From Alphaproteobacteria bacterium (GTDB lineage: Bacteria; Pseudomonadota; Alphaproteobacteria; TMED109): 64,000 bases of DNA. The notes below the pieces were generated by a model that saw only the letters and a program-made list of their open reading frames with translations, did not search any database and was not told where the DNA came from. Numbering within the stretch: the stretch's first letter is position 1; each line of letters begins with the position of its first letter. The stretch lies in the NCBI GenBank assembly GCA_022819905.1, contig JAJEGJ010000104.1, positions 186,001-250,000 of the forward strand, read 5' to 3'. This document shows positions 8,753-17,736 of the stretch, in pieces. The translations under genes were made by a program, and so were the position numbers.

Positions 8753-8765
8753 ATGACCGGGTCAT
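8753..8765. promoter_or_regulatory. 13-bp palindrome upstream of phaB
   Basis: A perfect palindrome, ATGACC-G-GGTCAT, is centred about 35 bp before the phaB start codon. A half-site-like ATGACCC recurs at about 8805. It could be an operator, but no regulator is identified for it, and it does not match the TGC-N3-GCA pattern seen upstream of the phasin and phaR. Confidence 0.3.
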
Positions 8766-8814
8766 TCCTTGCACTGGGCGCCTAGGTGGAAGTCCGGCAA
8801 GGAGATGACCCGTA

Positions 8815-8846
8815 GCGCGGGCCTGGCGCACGCGCCATGCCCGCGC
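8815..8846 (-). terminator. Long hairpin between the phasin gene and phaB (attenuator or processing site)
   Basis: Two nested perfect stems separated by one C/T mismatch: GCGCGGGC pairs with GCCCGCGC (8 bp), and TGGCGC pairs with GCGCCA (6 bp) around a 2-nt loop. It begins 36 bp after the phasin stop codon. There is no T-run on either side, so it is not a canonical intrinsic terminator. It may partly terminate transcription or stabilise the phasin mRNA end, which would allow more phasin than PhaB/PhaC. Confidence 0.45.
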
Positions 8847-8881
8847 AAATCTCGGATTGGAAGCTCGGCGAGGCTCCGGAG

Positions 8882-9403
8882 TCAGGCTGCGTAAGGCTTG
8901 ACGAACACGTCGACGGCACTGTCGATCCGGCCCTTGATGGGCTCGAACGCCTTGGTCACCGTGTCGGCGGTGATCTTGTTCATCCTCGTCGACTGCGAGA
9001 CCACCCGGTTGACCGCCTTGTTGGTTGCTTCAACCTGCAGGTCCATGAATTCCTGGGGCGTCTTCACGCTGAAGAAGCGCTGCATCATGTCCATGTTCTC
9101 GTCCAAGGCGACCTTCGTGTAGTCGACCACGCCCTCGTAGTAGGCTTCCCAGCCGGCCACCACGGCGGCAGCGGATTCGGACATCGCGTCCAGGTTGTCC
9201 TTGCCGTACACCGTCGCCTTGCCGTAACTGTCCCTGGCCATCTGCAGCTGCTCTTTGCCAAAGGCTGCAGCGTTCTTGTACCCCTCGGCAGTCGCTTCGG
9301 TCCCCATCTTCATGACGGTCTCGAGGGTCTCCTTGCCGGCGGCAGCAATCTGTTCGGCTGTCTCGGTCGCAGCGTTCTTGGGGTTAGCATCGGTGGCGGT
9401 CAT
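8882..9403 (-). CDS. phaP: Phasin family protein (PHA granule-associated)
   Basis: Phasins coat PHA granules and control their size and number. This 173-residue protein is strongly helical and rich in Ala, Lys and Glu, without a signal peptide, and shows the phasin_2 pattern: QIAAAGKETLETVMKMG, then YYEGVVDYTKVALDENMDMM and FMDLQVEATNKAVNRVV. The ATG at 9403 has GGAGA upstream; a longer version starting at 9463 would add 20 unlikely residues. It lies upstream of phaB, separated by a long hairpin, and its 5' region contains PhaR-like operator sequences. The position in a phaB-phaC-phaR cluster supports the name. Confidence 0.88.
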   Translation of the reverse strand: MTATDANPKNAATETAEQIAAAGKETLETVMKMGTEATAEGYKNAAAFGKEQLQMARDSYGKATVYGKDNLDAMSESAAAVVAGWEAYYEGVVDYTKVALDENMDMMQRFFSVKTPQEFMDLQVEATNKAVNRVVSQSTRMNKITADTVTKAFEPIKGRIDSAVDVFVKPYAA

Positions 9404-9870
9404 TGCGTTCTCCGTTCGGCGAGTCTCGCCGGATCTGTGTCCTTGGTCGACGCAGGCAACCAAACAGCTTTTTGCGCCGCAAAAACAATGTAGCCTTGAG
9501 ATGGTTGCATGTCAAGCAGGTTCTTCTGCATTGCAACACGACAATCCCTGAGAAGTCTCAAGCAGCACCACTCGGCATGGCTTGGACGGAGTCAGGCCTG
9601 TACTTTGACTTCGCTGGAATCCGCCTCGCCCGTCCTCCCGCCCGGAGGGGTAGTGACATGCTCCATGACGGGGTAAGAGTTTGTTGTTCGGTGAAGTTTC
9701 GCGATTCGACATTGCTGGGATCGTGGTGCGTCCGTGCGCAAACGCATAATCCCCTTGCCGTGCAAATGGGGCCACCAGTGTCTGCAACCACTCACCAGCT
9801 TGCGGTTCGCCTTTTCTGCAGTGCATAATCCCGACCCGGCAGTTTGACACTGTTTGCTTCGGAGGCACGT
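9404..9870. promoter_or_regulatory. Divergent control region between the phasin gene and phaR
   Basis: About 470 bp without a gene. It holds three matches to the TGC-N3-GCA core reported for PhaR binding: at 9469-9485 (arms extended to TTTTTGC and GCAAAAA), 9526-9536 (CTGC-ATT-GCAA) and 9816-9826 (CTGC-AGT-GCAT). The first two lie 65-135 bp upstream of the phasin start; the third lies about 45 bp before phaR. This arrangement fits repression of phasin and autoregulation of phaR. Reading frames crossing the region lack recognisable domains. Confidence 0.6.
9469..9485. promoter_or_regulatory. Candidate PhaR operator upstream of the phasin gene
   Basis: A perfect inverted repeat with 7-bp arms, TTTTTGC and GCAAAAA, around the spacer GCC. 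It contains the TGC-N3-GCA core described for PhaR of Paracoccus. It lies 66 bp upstream of the phasin ATG, a typical repressor position. Confidence 0.6.
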
Positions 9871-10515
9871 GTGGGCCGAGACACCAGCGAAGCGAACTCG
9901 TCGGCCGGCCAGGAGTCCACTGGAGGGCGGGAGACTGTCATCAGAAAATACGCGAACCGCCGTCTCTACAACACGGATACCGCGAAGTTCGTGACGCTCC
10001 AGGACCTCCATGACATGGTGAAGCGTGGAGAGGCATTCGTCGTGGAAGACGCCAGGACGGGCAGAGACATCACCTGTTCCGTTCTCGCCCAGATCATCTC
10101 GGAGGAAGAGACAAAAGGTCACAACATGCTGCCGCTGAATTACCTTCGGCAGGTATTGCAGGCCTACGACGCCGGACTTGGCCCGCAGTTCCGTCTCTAC
10201 GTCGAGCGAAGCATGGAGGCCTTTAGTGCGAATCAGAAACAGATTGCCGAACAGATGCAGAACCTGTTCGCAATCGAATCCTCCGACAATGCATTGAAAC
10301 AGTTTGCGGAAATGGGCCGTCAAAACTTGGAGATGTTTCAACGTTCCATGGAGCTGTTCACGCCGTCCGCCGAAGCTCGGAAAGGTGCTGCAGACGATTC
10401 CCCGGTGGCAAGAACTGAAGATCAGGGGCAACGCAAGGAGGACGAAATTGAGGGCCTCCGGCAGCAGCTCGCTGATATCACAAAGCGCTTGGATGCCCTG
10501 TCACGAACGAAGTGA
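9871..10515 (+). CDS. phaR: Polyhydroxyalkanoate synthesis repressor
   Basis: PhaR represses phasin and its own gene and is released when it binds nascent PHA. The 214-residue product has the diagnostic N-terminal DNA-binding domain with IRKYANRRLYNT (residues 24-35), VTLQDLHDMV and DITCSVLAQII. Next comes the PHB accumulation domain (LPLNYLRQVLQAYD, GPQFRLYVERSMEAF) and a C-terminal coiled coil (EIEGLRQQLADITKRLDAL). I chose the GTG at 9871 because GGAGG lies 5 nt upstream; a TTG at 9844 is unsupported. It is divergent from the phasin-phaB-phaC genes. Confidence 0.92.
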   Translation: MGRDTSEANSSAGQESTGGRETVIRKYANRRLYNTDTAKFVTLQDLHDMVKRGEAFVVEDARTGRDITCSVLAQIISEEETKGHNMLPLNYLRQVLQAYDAGLGPQFRLYVERSMEAFSANQKQIAEQMQNLFAIESSDNALKQFAEMGRQNLEMFQRSMELFTPSAEARKGAADDSPVARTEDQGQRKEDEIEGLRQQLADITKRLDALSRTK

Positions 10516-10706
10516 GCGGCCTCTAACACTTGTGGCCACGTTCCGTTCCGTGAAGGATGACGTGGTCTGGGCAGGGCGAAGCAGGAATCTCGGAGTGCGA
10601 TTACAGTATCGGGCGGAATCGATTGACTGACAGCCGGTTGGATTCGCAATTACCGGCTGGCACGATGCTGACTGAGAATCTAATGTTGGGGGGTGGCCTC
10701 CTCTGC

Positions 10707-10783
10707 AGGAGTGTAGCTCAATTGGCTAGAGCACCGGTCTCCAAAACCGGGGGTTGGGGGTTCGAGTCCCTCCACTCCTGCCA
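10707..10783 (+). tRNA. tRNA-Trp (anticodon CCA)
   Basis: A complete 77-nt cloverleaf. The acceptor stem AGGAGTG (10707-10713) pairs with CACTCCT (10773-10779), followed by discriminator G and an encoded CCA. The D-arm contains GCTCAATTGGCTAGAGC; the anticodon stem CCGGT/ACCGG encloses the loop CT-CCA-AA with anticodon CCA at 10741-10743. The T-loop is TTCGAGT. In many proteobacteria tRNA-Trp precedes secE-nusG, but here a crotonase gene on the opposite strand follows. Confidence 0.97.
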
Positions 10784-10994
10784 CACAGGTTTCGCGCGGG
10801 TCGGATGGCCCTTCGGATTGAACGACCTTGACCTGCGTCGATCTGACGTGCGCTGACCGCGATGGCATTTCAGATTTCGTTGGACTGAGCTGCCCCGAAC
10901 CGCCGCCTCCAAGACTGCCCGCCTGATGCCGTCTGCCCCCAAGCAGCCCGGCGTGCCCGTCGGGGGCCTGTCGTGATCGAGCTCTGCTGGCTGT

Positions 10995-11795
10995 TCAGGC
11001 ACCCCGGAAGCGTGCCGGGCGGGACTCTCGGAAAGCAGACACGCCTTCGATGAAGTCCTCTGTCAGTTCGGTCAGCATGACCTCTTCCGTGTCCATGTGA
11101 ATGGACGCGCCCGAAAGCGCGCCGGCGACGGCGTTGACGGTCGTCTTCGTCATGCGCAGTGGTACCGGAGGCATCGATGCGGCGCGTGCGGCGATTTCCA
11201 ACGAGCGCCTCGCCGCATCCCCGTCTTCCACGACTTCCTGGACCAGACCCCAGGCCAGGGCATCCGATGCCTCGATGCGGTCATTCCCAAGGCACAGAAT
11301 CTGCTTTGCGCGCGCCGGACCGACCAGACCGACAAGACGCGGGATCGTTCCCCAGCTCATTGACAGGCCCAGTGCCACTTCAGGGGTACGGAAATGCGCG
11401 CTGCTACCCATCACGCGTAGGTCAAAGGCGACGGCCAGCGCGAGCCCGCCGCCGATCGCAAAGCGTTCCACGGCGGCGACCGTAAACTGCTCAAGGTCTT
11501 CCCAGGCCGCACACAGGCGCTTGCCGGCTCCCGCTGCGTGTCGCCGAGCCAGCATCGGCTTGTCCTGACGCTGGTCCAAGGCGGGGTCCGAGAGGTCGCG
11601 CCCGGCCGAAAATCCACTTCCGTCGGGCGTGCGCAACACGATGGCCGAGGTTTCCAGGTCATCCGTGAAGCTCAGTGCCACCTCGGTCAACTCCTCGATT
11701 GCCTGCGGCGACAGCGAGTTCAGCCGGTTGCCCCGGTCGAAAGTGACGGTCGCGACGCGGCCTTCGCGTACGACGGTGACAAACTCGTGTGCCAT
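10995..11795 (-). CDS. Enoyl-CoA hydratase/isomerase (crotonase) family protein
   Basis: A 266-residue cytoplasmic crotonase-fold protein acting on a CoA thioester. The oxyanion-hole segments are GSGFSAGRDLSD and FAIGGGLALAVAFDLRV. The segment HFRTPEVALGL keeps a Glu at the position of the second catalytic glutamate of classical hydratases, while the first catalytic Glu (normally just after the GGG motif) is replaced by a small residue. It may therefore be an isomerase or other crotonase activity rather than a standard hydratase. It stands alone on the minus strand between tRNA-Trp and a divergent methyltransferase. Confidence 0.82.
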   Translation of the reverse strand: MAHEFVTVVREGRVATVTFDRGNRLNSLSPQAIEELTEVALSFTDDLETSAIVLRTPDGSGFSAGRDLSDPALDQRQDKPMLARRHAAGAGKRLCAAWEDLEQFTVAAVERFAIGGGLALAVAFDLRVMGSSAHFRTPEVALGLSMSWGTIPRLVGLVGPARAKQILCLGNDRIEASDALAWGLVQEVVEDGDAARRSLEIAARAASMPPVPLRMTKTTVNAVAGALSGASIHMDTEEVMLTELTEDFIEGVSAFRESRPARFRGA

Positions 11796-12174
11796 GACGG
11801 GATGTGTCCTTGTCGGGTCGTGGGGAGCTGGTCACAGACCGAGCGTTCGACGCGTTGGCGGGACGGTTCGAGAAGGGGACCCTTCAGCTGTACCGATCGC
11901 AACCGTAGCTGACGCCGGTGGTGCCCGTACTCACTGCGTCGGGCCCTCGCCACCTCCGACGACTAGTTCGACGGGCATTCCGTCTGGAACCGTTCCAGCC
12001 CAATAGCGGCAGCAGCGCCGTGTTCATGCCGGTGCGTCGTCCGCGCAGTGCGCGTCGCGCGCGTGATGTTTCCGGCTGTGGGCGTCGCCTGTCGGCTCTG
12101 GCCAGGTGTTGTACCCTTCGCCGGCCATCATCCGTGGCTTGGCTGCCGCCAGCGGTGCCGGCGAGGGGGACCAC
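11796..12174. other. Intergenic region between divergent crotonase and methyltransferase genes
   Basis: About 380 bp with no gene I can support. It should hold promoters for both flanking genes, but I see no convincing operator, hairpin or RNA gene. Open frames here run antisense into neighbouring genes and show no domain. Confidence 0.6.
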
Positions 12175-12801
12175 GTGAGCGATCTCGACCAGTGGTTGAG
12201 CCGCGTCTATGAGGCCCGGTCTACCGCGGAGAGCCAGCGGATCTACGACGATTGGGCCGACAGCTACGACGAGGACGTGGCATCTGGAGGTTATAGCTAC
12301 GCGCCTATGGCGGCTGGCTTGTTCGGGCGCCATGTCGCACCGGGAGATACGCCGGTGTTGGATGCGGGCTGCGGCAGCGGCTTTATCGGTGCCGCGTTGG
12401 CAGAGCTCAATTACGCCAACCTCACCGGAATCGATCTGTCGGCCGGCATGCTTCGGGCGGCTGCCCGCAAGGGAGTGTATCGGGACCTGCGTCGCAGGAC
12501 GTTGGGTGAGCCGCTGGATTTCGAGGACGGCGCATTCCAGGCAATCGTTAGTACCGGCGTTTTCACGCCGGGCCACGCGCCGCCGGAGGCGCTGGACGAA
12601 CTGGTACGGATCACCGCGAAAGGTGGGGTGCTGATCTTCTGCTGCACGGACGCGGCACTCTCCGAAGGCGGTTTCATGGACAAGATTCGTGCGCTAGTCG
12701 ACGCCGGCCTCTGGACCCTGATCGACACGGCTGGGCCGGTCACGGCATTGCCCCGCGCCGAGATCCGCCACGACGCGACATTCTTCGTGTATCGGCGCTG
12801 A
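12175..12801 (+). CDS. Class I SAM-dependent methyltransferase
   Basis: A 208-residue methyltransferase of the small-molecule type. Motif I is VLDAGCGSGFIGAAL, followed by LTGIDLSAGMLRAAARKGVY (acidic residue binding the SAM ribose), then FEDGAFQAIVSTGVFTPGH and LDELVRITAKGGVLIF. The N-terminal segment YDDWADSYDEDV resembles WBSCR27/METTL27-like methyltransferases. I chose the GTG at 12175, which has a GAGG-rich Shine-Dalgarno sequence about 7 nt upstream, over a longer start at 12106. It is monocistronic and divergent from the crotonase gene. The substrate is unknown. Confidence 0.85.
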   Translation: MSDLDQWLSRVYEARSTAESQRIYDDWADSYDEDVASGGYSYAPMAAGLFGRHVAPGDTPVLDAGCGSGFIGAALAELNYANLTGIDLSAGMLRAAARKGVYRDLRRRTLGEPLDFEDGAFQAIVSTGVFTPGHAPPEALDELVRITAKGGVLIFCCTDAALSEGGFMDKIRALVDAGLWTLIDTAGPVTALPRAEIRHDATFFVYRR

Positions 12802-12885
12802 CGAAACGTTAGTGGGGCGGCGGCCCACCACGACCATCCCCCACGTCGCCGCGCTCGCTCCAGTCAGCCATTCGGGAACGTCTGC

Positions 12886-13758
12886 CTAGGCTGCCGCTGC
12901 ATGGAGCGACGGGTGATCGCGCACGCTGATGCGCCAGAGCAGCCGCGAATCCGCTTTGGAGGTGGCCACGCCGATGGGGGTGGCCGCATGCATGGTCTGC
13001 AGCGTGTCCCAGACCACTAGGTCGCCCGCCGAATACTTGTGGCGGTAGATATGCCGCTCGTCCAGTGCATGGGTCTTTAGCTCGTCGAGCAGCGCTTCAA
13101 CCTGGTCGTCGGCCATGCCCTTGATGGCATAGGCGCCATGGCCTAGCGCGTAGAGCGCCTTGCGGCCGGTCACCGGGTGGCGCATGACCACGGGGTGGTA
13201 GACGGCCGGTACACGTCGATCCTGGTCCTCGCTGATGATCGGGTTCGCCGGCGGCTCGCCCTCCCGCCGCCTGCCGCGCCCGTACTTGTGGGCGACCACG
13301 ATGCCCTCAATGCGACGCCGCATTGCGTCGCCGAGGTTGTCGTAGGCGGCGGCCATGTCACAGAACTGCGTTTCGCCACCGTGCTCAGGAGCGATGATCG
13401 AATACAGCATCGTCGCGCTGGCGGGGACCTTCTCGTAGGACTGATCGGTATGCCAGAGCGCTGCTCCGTTGCGGATCTTGTCATCCTCGTCGCGTTTTTC
13501 TGTGTTGCCGACAGTCATCAAATCGGGATAGCCGGGCATTCGCATGTGGTCGAGCACATGCGGGATTGGCGTGCCCAATTGCCGGCCAAAGCGCAGATAG
13601 GTCTGCCTGTCGAGGTTCTGGTTCCGGATGACAATGACGCGGTGCTCGTAGAGCGCGTCGGTCAGAAGGCGCGTCAATGCCTCGTCCATCCCGGCGCGTA
13701 AATCGACACCGCAGACTTCAACCCCGAATGCGGCGCGAAGCGGGACGATGGTGGCCAT
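12886..13758 (-). CDS. TauD/TfdA-family Fe(II)/2-oxoglutarate dioxygenase
   Basis: A 290-residue oxygenase that couples 2-oxoglutarate decarboxylation to hydroxylation of a small substrate. The metal triad is visible: H-x-D in WHTDQSYEKVP (about residues 101-103) and a distal His in LQTMHAATPIG (about 255), with the 2-oxoglutarate-binding Arg in LLWRISV. The N-terminus (LRAAFGVEVCGVDLRAGMD) is typical of TauD. The start ATG has GGAAGG upstream. No transporter or sulfonate genes lie nearby, so taurine, alkyl sulfate or phenoxyacid substrates cannot be distinguished. Confidence 0.88.
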   Translation of the reverse strand: MATIVPLRAAFGVEVCGVDLRAGMDEALTRLLTDALYEHRVIVIRNQNLDRQTYLRFGRQLGTPIPHVLDHMRMPGYPDLMTVGNTEKRDEDDKIRNGAALWHTDQSYEKVPASATMLYSIIAPEHGGETQFCDMAAAYDNLGDAMRRRIEGIVVAHKYGRGRRREGEPPANPIISEDQDRRVPAVYHPVVMRHPVTGRKALYALGHGAYAIKGMADDQVEALLDELKTHALDERHIYRHKYSAGDLVVWDTLQTMHAATPIGVATSKADSRLLWRISVRDHPSLHAAAA

Positions 13759-14031
13759 GGCGGTTCCTTCCCATGGACGACTTCATCTAGCCGCGGAGCC
13801 TACATTGGCAGACTGGAGCTGGACATTGATCAACCGGTAGGTTCTGCTCGGATCCGGACGCAGCCTTGCATGGTCGCCTTCGGACGCCTCGGCCTGGCCT
13901 AGTTCGCGGCGAGGAAACCCTGGGATACGGGACGGTGGGAGTGGAGGAAAGGAGCAGGCGCCTTGCCGATCGACCGTCGCGAAGCCAGCTTCGCCAACCT
14001 GCTCACCTGTTGCCTGGCCGGATCGACCCAG

Positions 14032-17000
14032 CTAGCAGAGGGTTTCGGCCTCGACCAGCAGGGTGGCATTGCCGCCGGCAGCGGTTGTATCGATGCATAC
14101 GTGCCGTTCGATCACGTAGCGTTCGATCGCTCCCGGTTCGCTGATGAGCGGCAGAATCGGACCTGGACGCCGAGCGAGAGCTACGCGCAGCGTCGTCATG
14201 ACACCGTGGTCGGCGCAGCTGGCAACGGCGGCAATACCATCGAGCGTCGCGAGCGTCTCCGGAGCAAGCTGTCCGTCCAGGACCGACACTCGGGGATCAT
14301 CGCTCCAGCGGGCAAGCGCAGCCTCGGCTCCGTCGGCGATCACGACAGCGGCATTGCCGGTGCCAAGGGCTGTCGCCAGTTGTGCGCCCGCCGTGTCCAC
14401 GCCTGGACCCAGGCAGAGGATCACCCCACGCGGCACGAGATAAAGCCGGTTTGCTTCACCGGTTGGTCCCGGAAGGTCGAAAGGAGCGAATAGGAAGCGC
14501 CCGGCGCGCTTCTTGCCATTGGATCGAAACTGATCGGCATCTGCCTGTTCGTCTCGTTGCGGATTGCGGAGACGCGCCACCTCGTCGGCCCCAGCCGTCG
14601 GGGCGCTCGCCCGCGGACCGTGGTCGTGCAGACAGGATTCGAGACCTCGCGCCGCATTACGAATTGCCCGCTGAAACCGTCTCCGGTCAACCAATGCGCC
14701 CGCCGGAACACCGCCCGGCTCCGTGACACCGCGGGTCAGGCGCCGCAGGTAGTGGGGACCGCCCGCCTTGGGCCCCGTCCCGCTCTCGCCCTCGCCGCCG
14801 AAAGGCTGCGAGCCGACAACCGCACCGATTTGGTTCCGGTTTACGTAGATGTTCCCTGCGCGGACGTGGTCGACCGCATGCTGTACGCGACCGTCGATGC
14901 GGGTGTGCAGTCCGAACGTGAGGCCGTAGCCGGCAGCGTTGATGGCTTGAAGGACGGCGTCGATGTCTTCGGCAGCGTACGTCGCGACGTGTAGGACCGG
15001 CCCGAAGATCTCCTCGCCGAGCGACTCGATACCGTCCACCTGCACGACGCTCGGCGGCACGAACAGGCCTGTGTCCGGAGCTGCAGCGCTTTTCAATAGG
15101 CGCCCGTCACGCTCGGCGTCACTGCAATGGTCTTCGATGCGGTCCCGCGCCTGGCGATCGATGATCGGTCCGATGTCGGTGGCGAGATCCCAGGGATCGC
15201 CGATGCGCAGTTCGTCGATCGCGCCGTACAGCATCGCGAGGACCCGCTCCTCGACCTCTTGCTGGATGTAGAGGATGCGGAGCGCGGAGCAGCGCTGTCC
15301 GGCGCTCTGGAACGCGGACACGACGATGTCGCGCACCGCTTGCTCAGGCAGCGCGGTTGAATCGACAATCATTGCGTTCAAGCCGCCGGTCTCGGCGATC
15401 AGCGGAGCGTCCGGCGCTAGGCCCTCCGCCATCGCACGATTGATCTGCCGAGCGGTTTCGGTCGAACCGGTGAAGCAGACACCATCGACCGGCGAGTCGG
15501 ACACCAGCGCCCATCCCACCCGCTCCCCATCGCCGGGCAACAACTGCAATACGTCCCGAGGAATGCCGGCCTCGTACATCAGAGCGACGGCACGGGCCGC
15601 CATCAGCGGCGTTTGCTCGGCCGGTTTGGCAACGACCGCGTTGCCGGCGGCCAGCGCAGCGAGTATCTGCCCGGAGAAGATTGCGAGCGGAAAATTCCAC
15701 GGGGAAATGCAGGCAACGACTCCGAGCGGGATGCGCTCACCGGTCCCACATTCCCTGATTGCCTCGTTCGCGTAGAAGCGGGCGAAGTCACACGCCTCGC
15801 GCACTTCCGCGACGCTGTCGGACACGGTCTTTCCCGCTTCCCGGGCCGCGAGCGCGAAGAGTTCCGACACGTGCGCCTCGTAGAGATCAGCCACGCGACG
15901 CACGCGGCTCGCTCGCTCCCGTACCTCTATCGAAGCCCAGGTGGCGGCGCCCTTGCGGGCGGCCGCCATCACCGCGGCAATGTTCGCTGACGCCGACTCC
16001 GTGACATAACCCACGACATCGTCGTGCCGGGCAGGATTCCGCACTTCCCGGCGCAGCGCTCCGCCTTCCGGTCCCGCAACCGGGGGAGCCGCTTCCCATT
16101 GGGCGAACCGGAAGGACTGGCGTTCGCGCTCCAGCGCCTCGAGCTGCACGGGATCGGCAAGGTCCCGTCCTCTCGAGTTTCGGCGTTCGGGCAGGAACAT
16201 GTCCGCCGGCGCGGCAATGCGCGGGTTGGCGATCGTGCCGCCCAGGTCCTCGACCGCTGCCAGCGGGTCCTGGGCGATTTCCTCCGGCGTCACGTTCGTG
16301 TCGACAATCTGGTTCACAAACGAGCTGTTGGCGCCATTTTCAAGGAGGCGGCGCACGAGGTAGGCGACCAGATCTCTGTGGGCGCCAACCGGCGCGTAAA
16401 TCCGGCACCGGACGCCTCGCGCCTGCCGCACGGCCTCGTGCAGGGCTGCACCCATCCCGTGCAGACGCTGGAGCTCGAACACTGAAGTATCGTCGGCCAT
16501 GTGCAGCACTGCCGCAATCGTGTGTGCGTTGTGCGTTGCGAACTGCGGGTAGATGCGGTCCGTCATGCCGAGAAGTTTGCGCGCGCAGGCGAGATACGAG
16601 ACGTCGGTGCATGCCTTGCGCGTGAAGACCGGGAATCCGTCGAGACCAAGCGTCTGCGCACGTTTGATCTCGCTGTCCCAATACGCGCCCTTGACGAGCC
16701 GCACCATGACCCGGCGTCCCAGTTGCCCGGCCAGCTCGTACAGCCAGTCGATGACGTGCGGCGCTCGTTTGCCATAGGCCTGCACCACGACCCCGAAACC
16801 ATCCCAGCCGGCGAGCGCGGGGTCCGCCAGTACAGCTTCGATCACGTCTAGTGAAAGCTCCAGGCGGTCGGCCTCCTCGGCGTCCACGTTCAGGCCAACT
16901 CCGGCCGACTTGGCGAGCAGGGCGAGTGAACGCAGGCGTCCGGCCAGTTCGGACAGCACGCGGTCCCGTTGGCTGAACTCGTAGCGCGCGTGCAAGGCGG

Positions 17001-17736
17001 AGAGCTTCACCGACACACCCGGGCGGGCGCCGATCCCCTTTGTTCCATCAAGGCCTTCAAGGGCGACTATCGAATCGGAGTAGGCAGCGTGATAGCGCCG
17101 AGCATCCTCCGCAGTGCGGGCCGCCTCACCCAGCATGTCGTACGAATAGGTGTAGCCGCCTGCCTCCCTTGGCGCCGCCCGGGCCTTCGCCTCTCTCATG
17201 TCGCGCCCCAGCACGAAGCGATGGCCGAGTTGCCGCATCGCATGGGCAATCGCAGTGCGGATGACCGGTTTGCCGAGACGCCTGACGGCCTGGTGAAGCA
17301 CCCCGGCCAGCCCCTCTCCGCTGCCGGCAAGCACCTTGCTGGCCAGGTGCAGAGCCCAGGTCGAGGCGTTTACCGCTGAGGATGTCGAGCTTCCCAGATG
17401 CGACGCCCAATCCGACCCGACGATCTTGTCCTTGATCAGGTCATCGATCGTTTCGGTATCCGGAATCCGCAGCAGCGCTTCGGCCAGGCACATCAGTGCG
17501 ACGCCCTCGCGGCTGGACAGTCCGTACTCAACGAGAAAGGCTTGCATGACCGGAGTTCTGCCGGCTGCCCGTACGGCGTGAACCAGCTCGACCGCATGTG
17601 TAACGATCGTTTTCCGATCGGTCTTTGTGAGGCCGGCCTCGCGCATGCAGTCGCGCACTGCGTCGGCCTCGTCCATGAGGAGTGCAGCGCGTACGGACGC
17701 TCGCAGTTCCGGCAGACGGCCGGGCCGATCAAGCAC
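14032..17736 (-). CDS. putA: Bifunctional proline dehydrogenase / L-glutamate-gamma-semialdehyde dehydrogenase
   Basis: PutA oxidises proline to glutamate in two steps with FAD and NAD+ at the inner membrane. The 1234-residue protein has the proline dehydrogenase barrel with VRLVKGAYWDSEIKRA near residue 350, the FAD-binding end YAPVGAHRDLVAYLVRRLLE and NSSFVNQIVD. The aldehyde dehydrogenase half has SPWNFPLAIF (about 678), the catalytic Glu in AETGGLNAM (about 784) and the Cys in GQRCSALR (about 813). A further C-terminal domain of about 200 residues makes it a long, type B-like PutA. No N-terminal ribbon-helix-helix is seen, so it is probably not its own repressor. Translation starts at GTG. 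Confidence 0.95.
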   Translation of the reverse strand: MLDRPGRLPELRASVRAALLMDEADAVRDCMREAGLTKTDRKTIVTHAVELVHAVRAAGRTPVMQAFLVEYGLSSREGVALMCLAEALLRIPDTETIDDLIKDKIVGSDWASHLGSSTSSAVNASTWALHLASKVLAGSGEGLAGVLHQAVRRLGKPVIRTAIAHAMRQLGHRFVLGRDMREAKARAAPREAGGYTYSYDMLGEAARTAEDARRYHAAYSDSIVALEGLDGTKGIGARPGVSVKLSALHARYEFSQRDRVLSELAGRLRSLALLAKSAGVGLNVDAEEADRLELSLDVIEAVLADPALAGWDGFGVVVQAYGKRAPHVIDWLYELAGQLGRRVMVRLVKGAYWDSEIKRAQTLGLDGFPVFTRKACTDVSYLACARKLLGMTDRIYPQFATHNAHTIAAVLHMADDTSVFELQRLHGMGAALHEAVRQARGVRCRIYAPVGAHRDLVAYLVRRLLENGANSSFVNQIVDTNVTPEEIAQDPLAAVEDLGGTIANPRIAAPADMFLPERRNSRGRDLADPVQLEALERERQSFRFAQWEAAPPVAGPEGGALRREVRNPARHDDVVGYVTESASANIAAVMAAARKGAATWASIEVRERASRVRRVADLYEAHVSELFALAAREAGKTVSDSVAEVREACDFARFYANEAIRECGTGERIPLGVVACISPWNFPLAIFSGQILAALAAGNAVVAKPAEQTPLMAARAVALMYEAGIPRDVLQLLPGDGERVGWALVSDSPVDGVCFTGSTETARQINRAMAEGLAPDAPLIAETGGLNAMIVDSTALPEQAVRDIVVSAFQSAGQRCSALRILYIQQEVEERVLAMLYGAIDELRIGDPWDLATDIGPIIDRQARDRIEDHCSDAERDGRLLKSAAAPDTGLFVPPSVVQVDGIESLGEEIFGPVLHVATYAAEDIDAVLQAINAAGYGLTFGLHTRIDGRVQHAVDHVRAGNIYVNRNQIGAVVGSQPFGGEGESGTGPKAGGPHYLRRLTRGVTEPGGVPAGALVDRRRFQRAIRNAARGLESCLHDHGPRASAPTAGADEVARLRNPQRDEQADADQFRSNGKKRAGRFLFAPFDLPGPTGEANRLYLVPRGVILCLGPGVDTAGAQLATALGTGNAAVVIADGAEAALARWSDDPRVSVLDGQLAPETLATLDGIAAVASCADHGVMTTLRVALARRPGPILPLISEPGAIERYVIERHVCIDTTAAGGNATLLVEAETLC

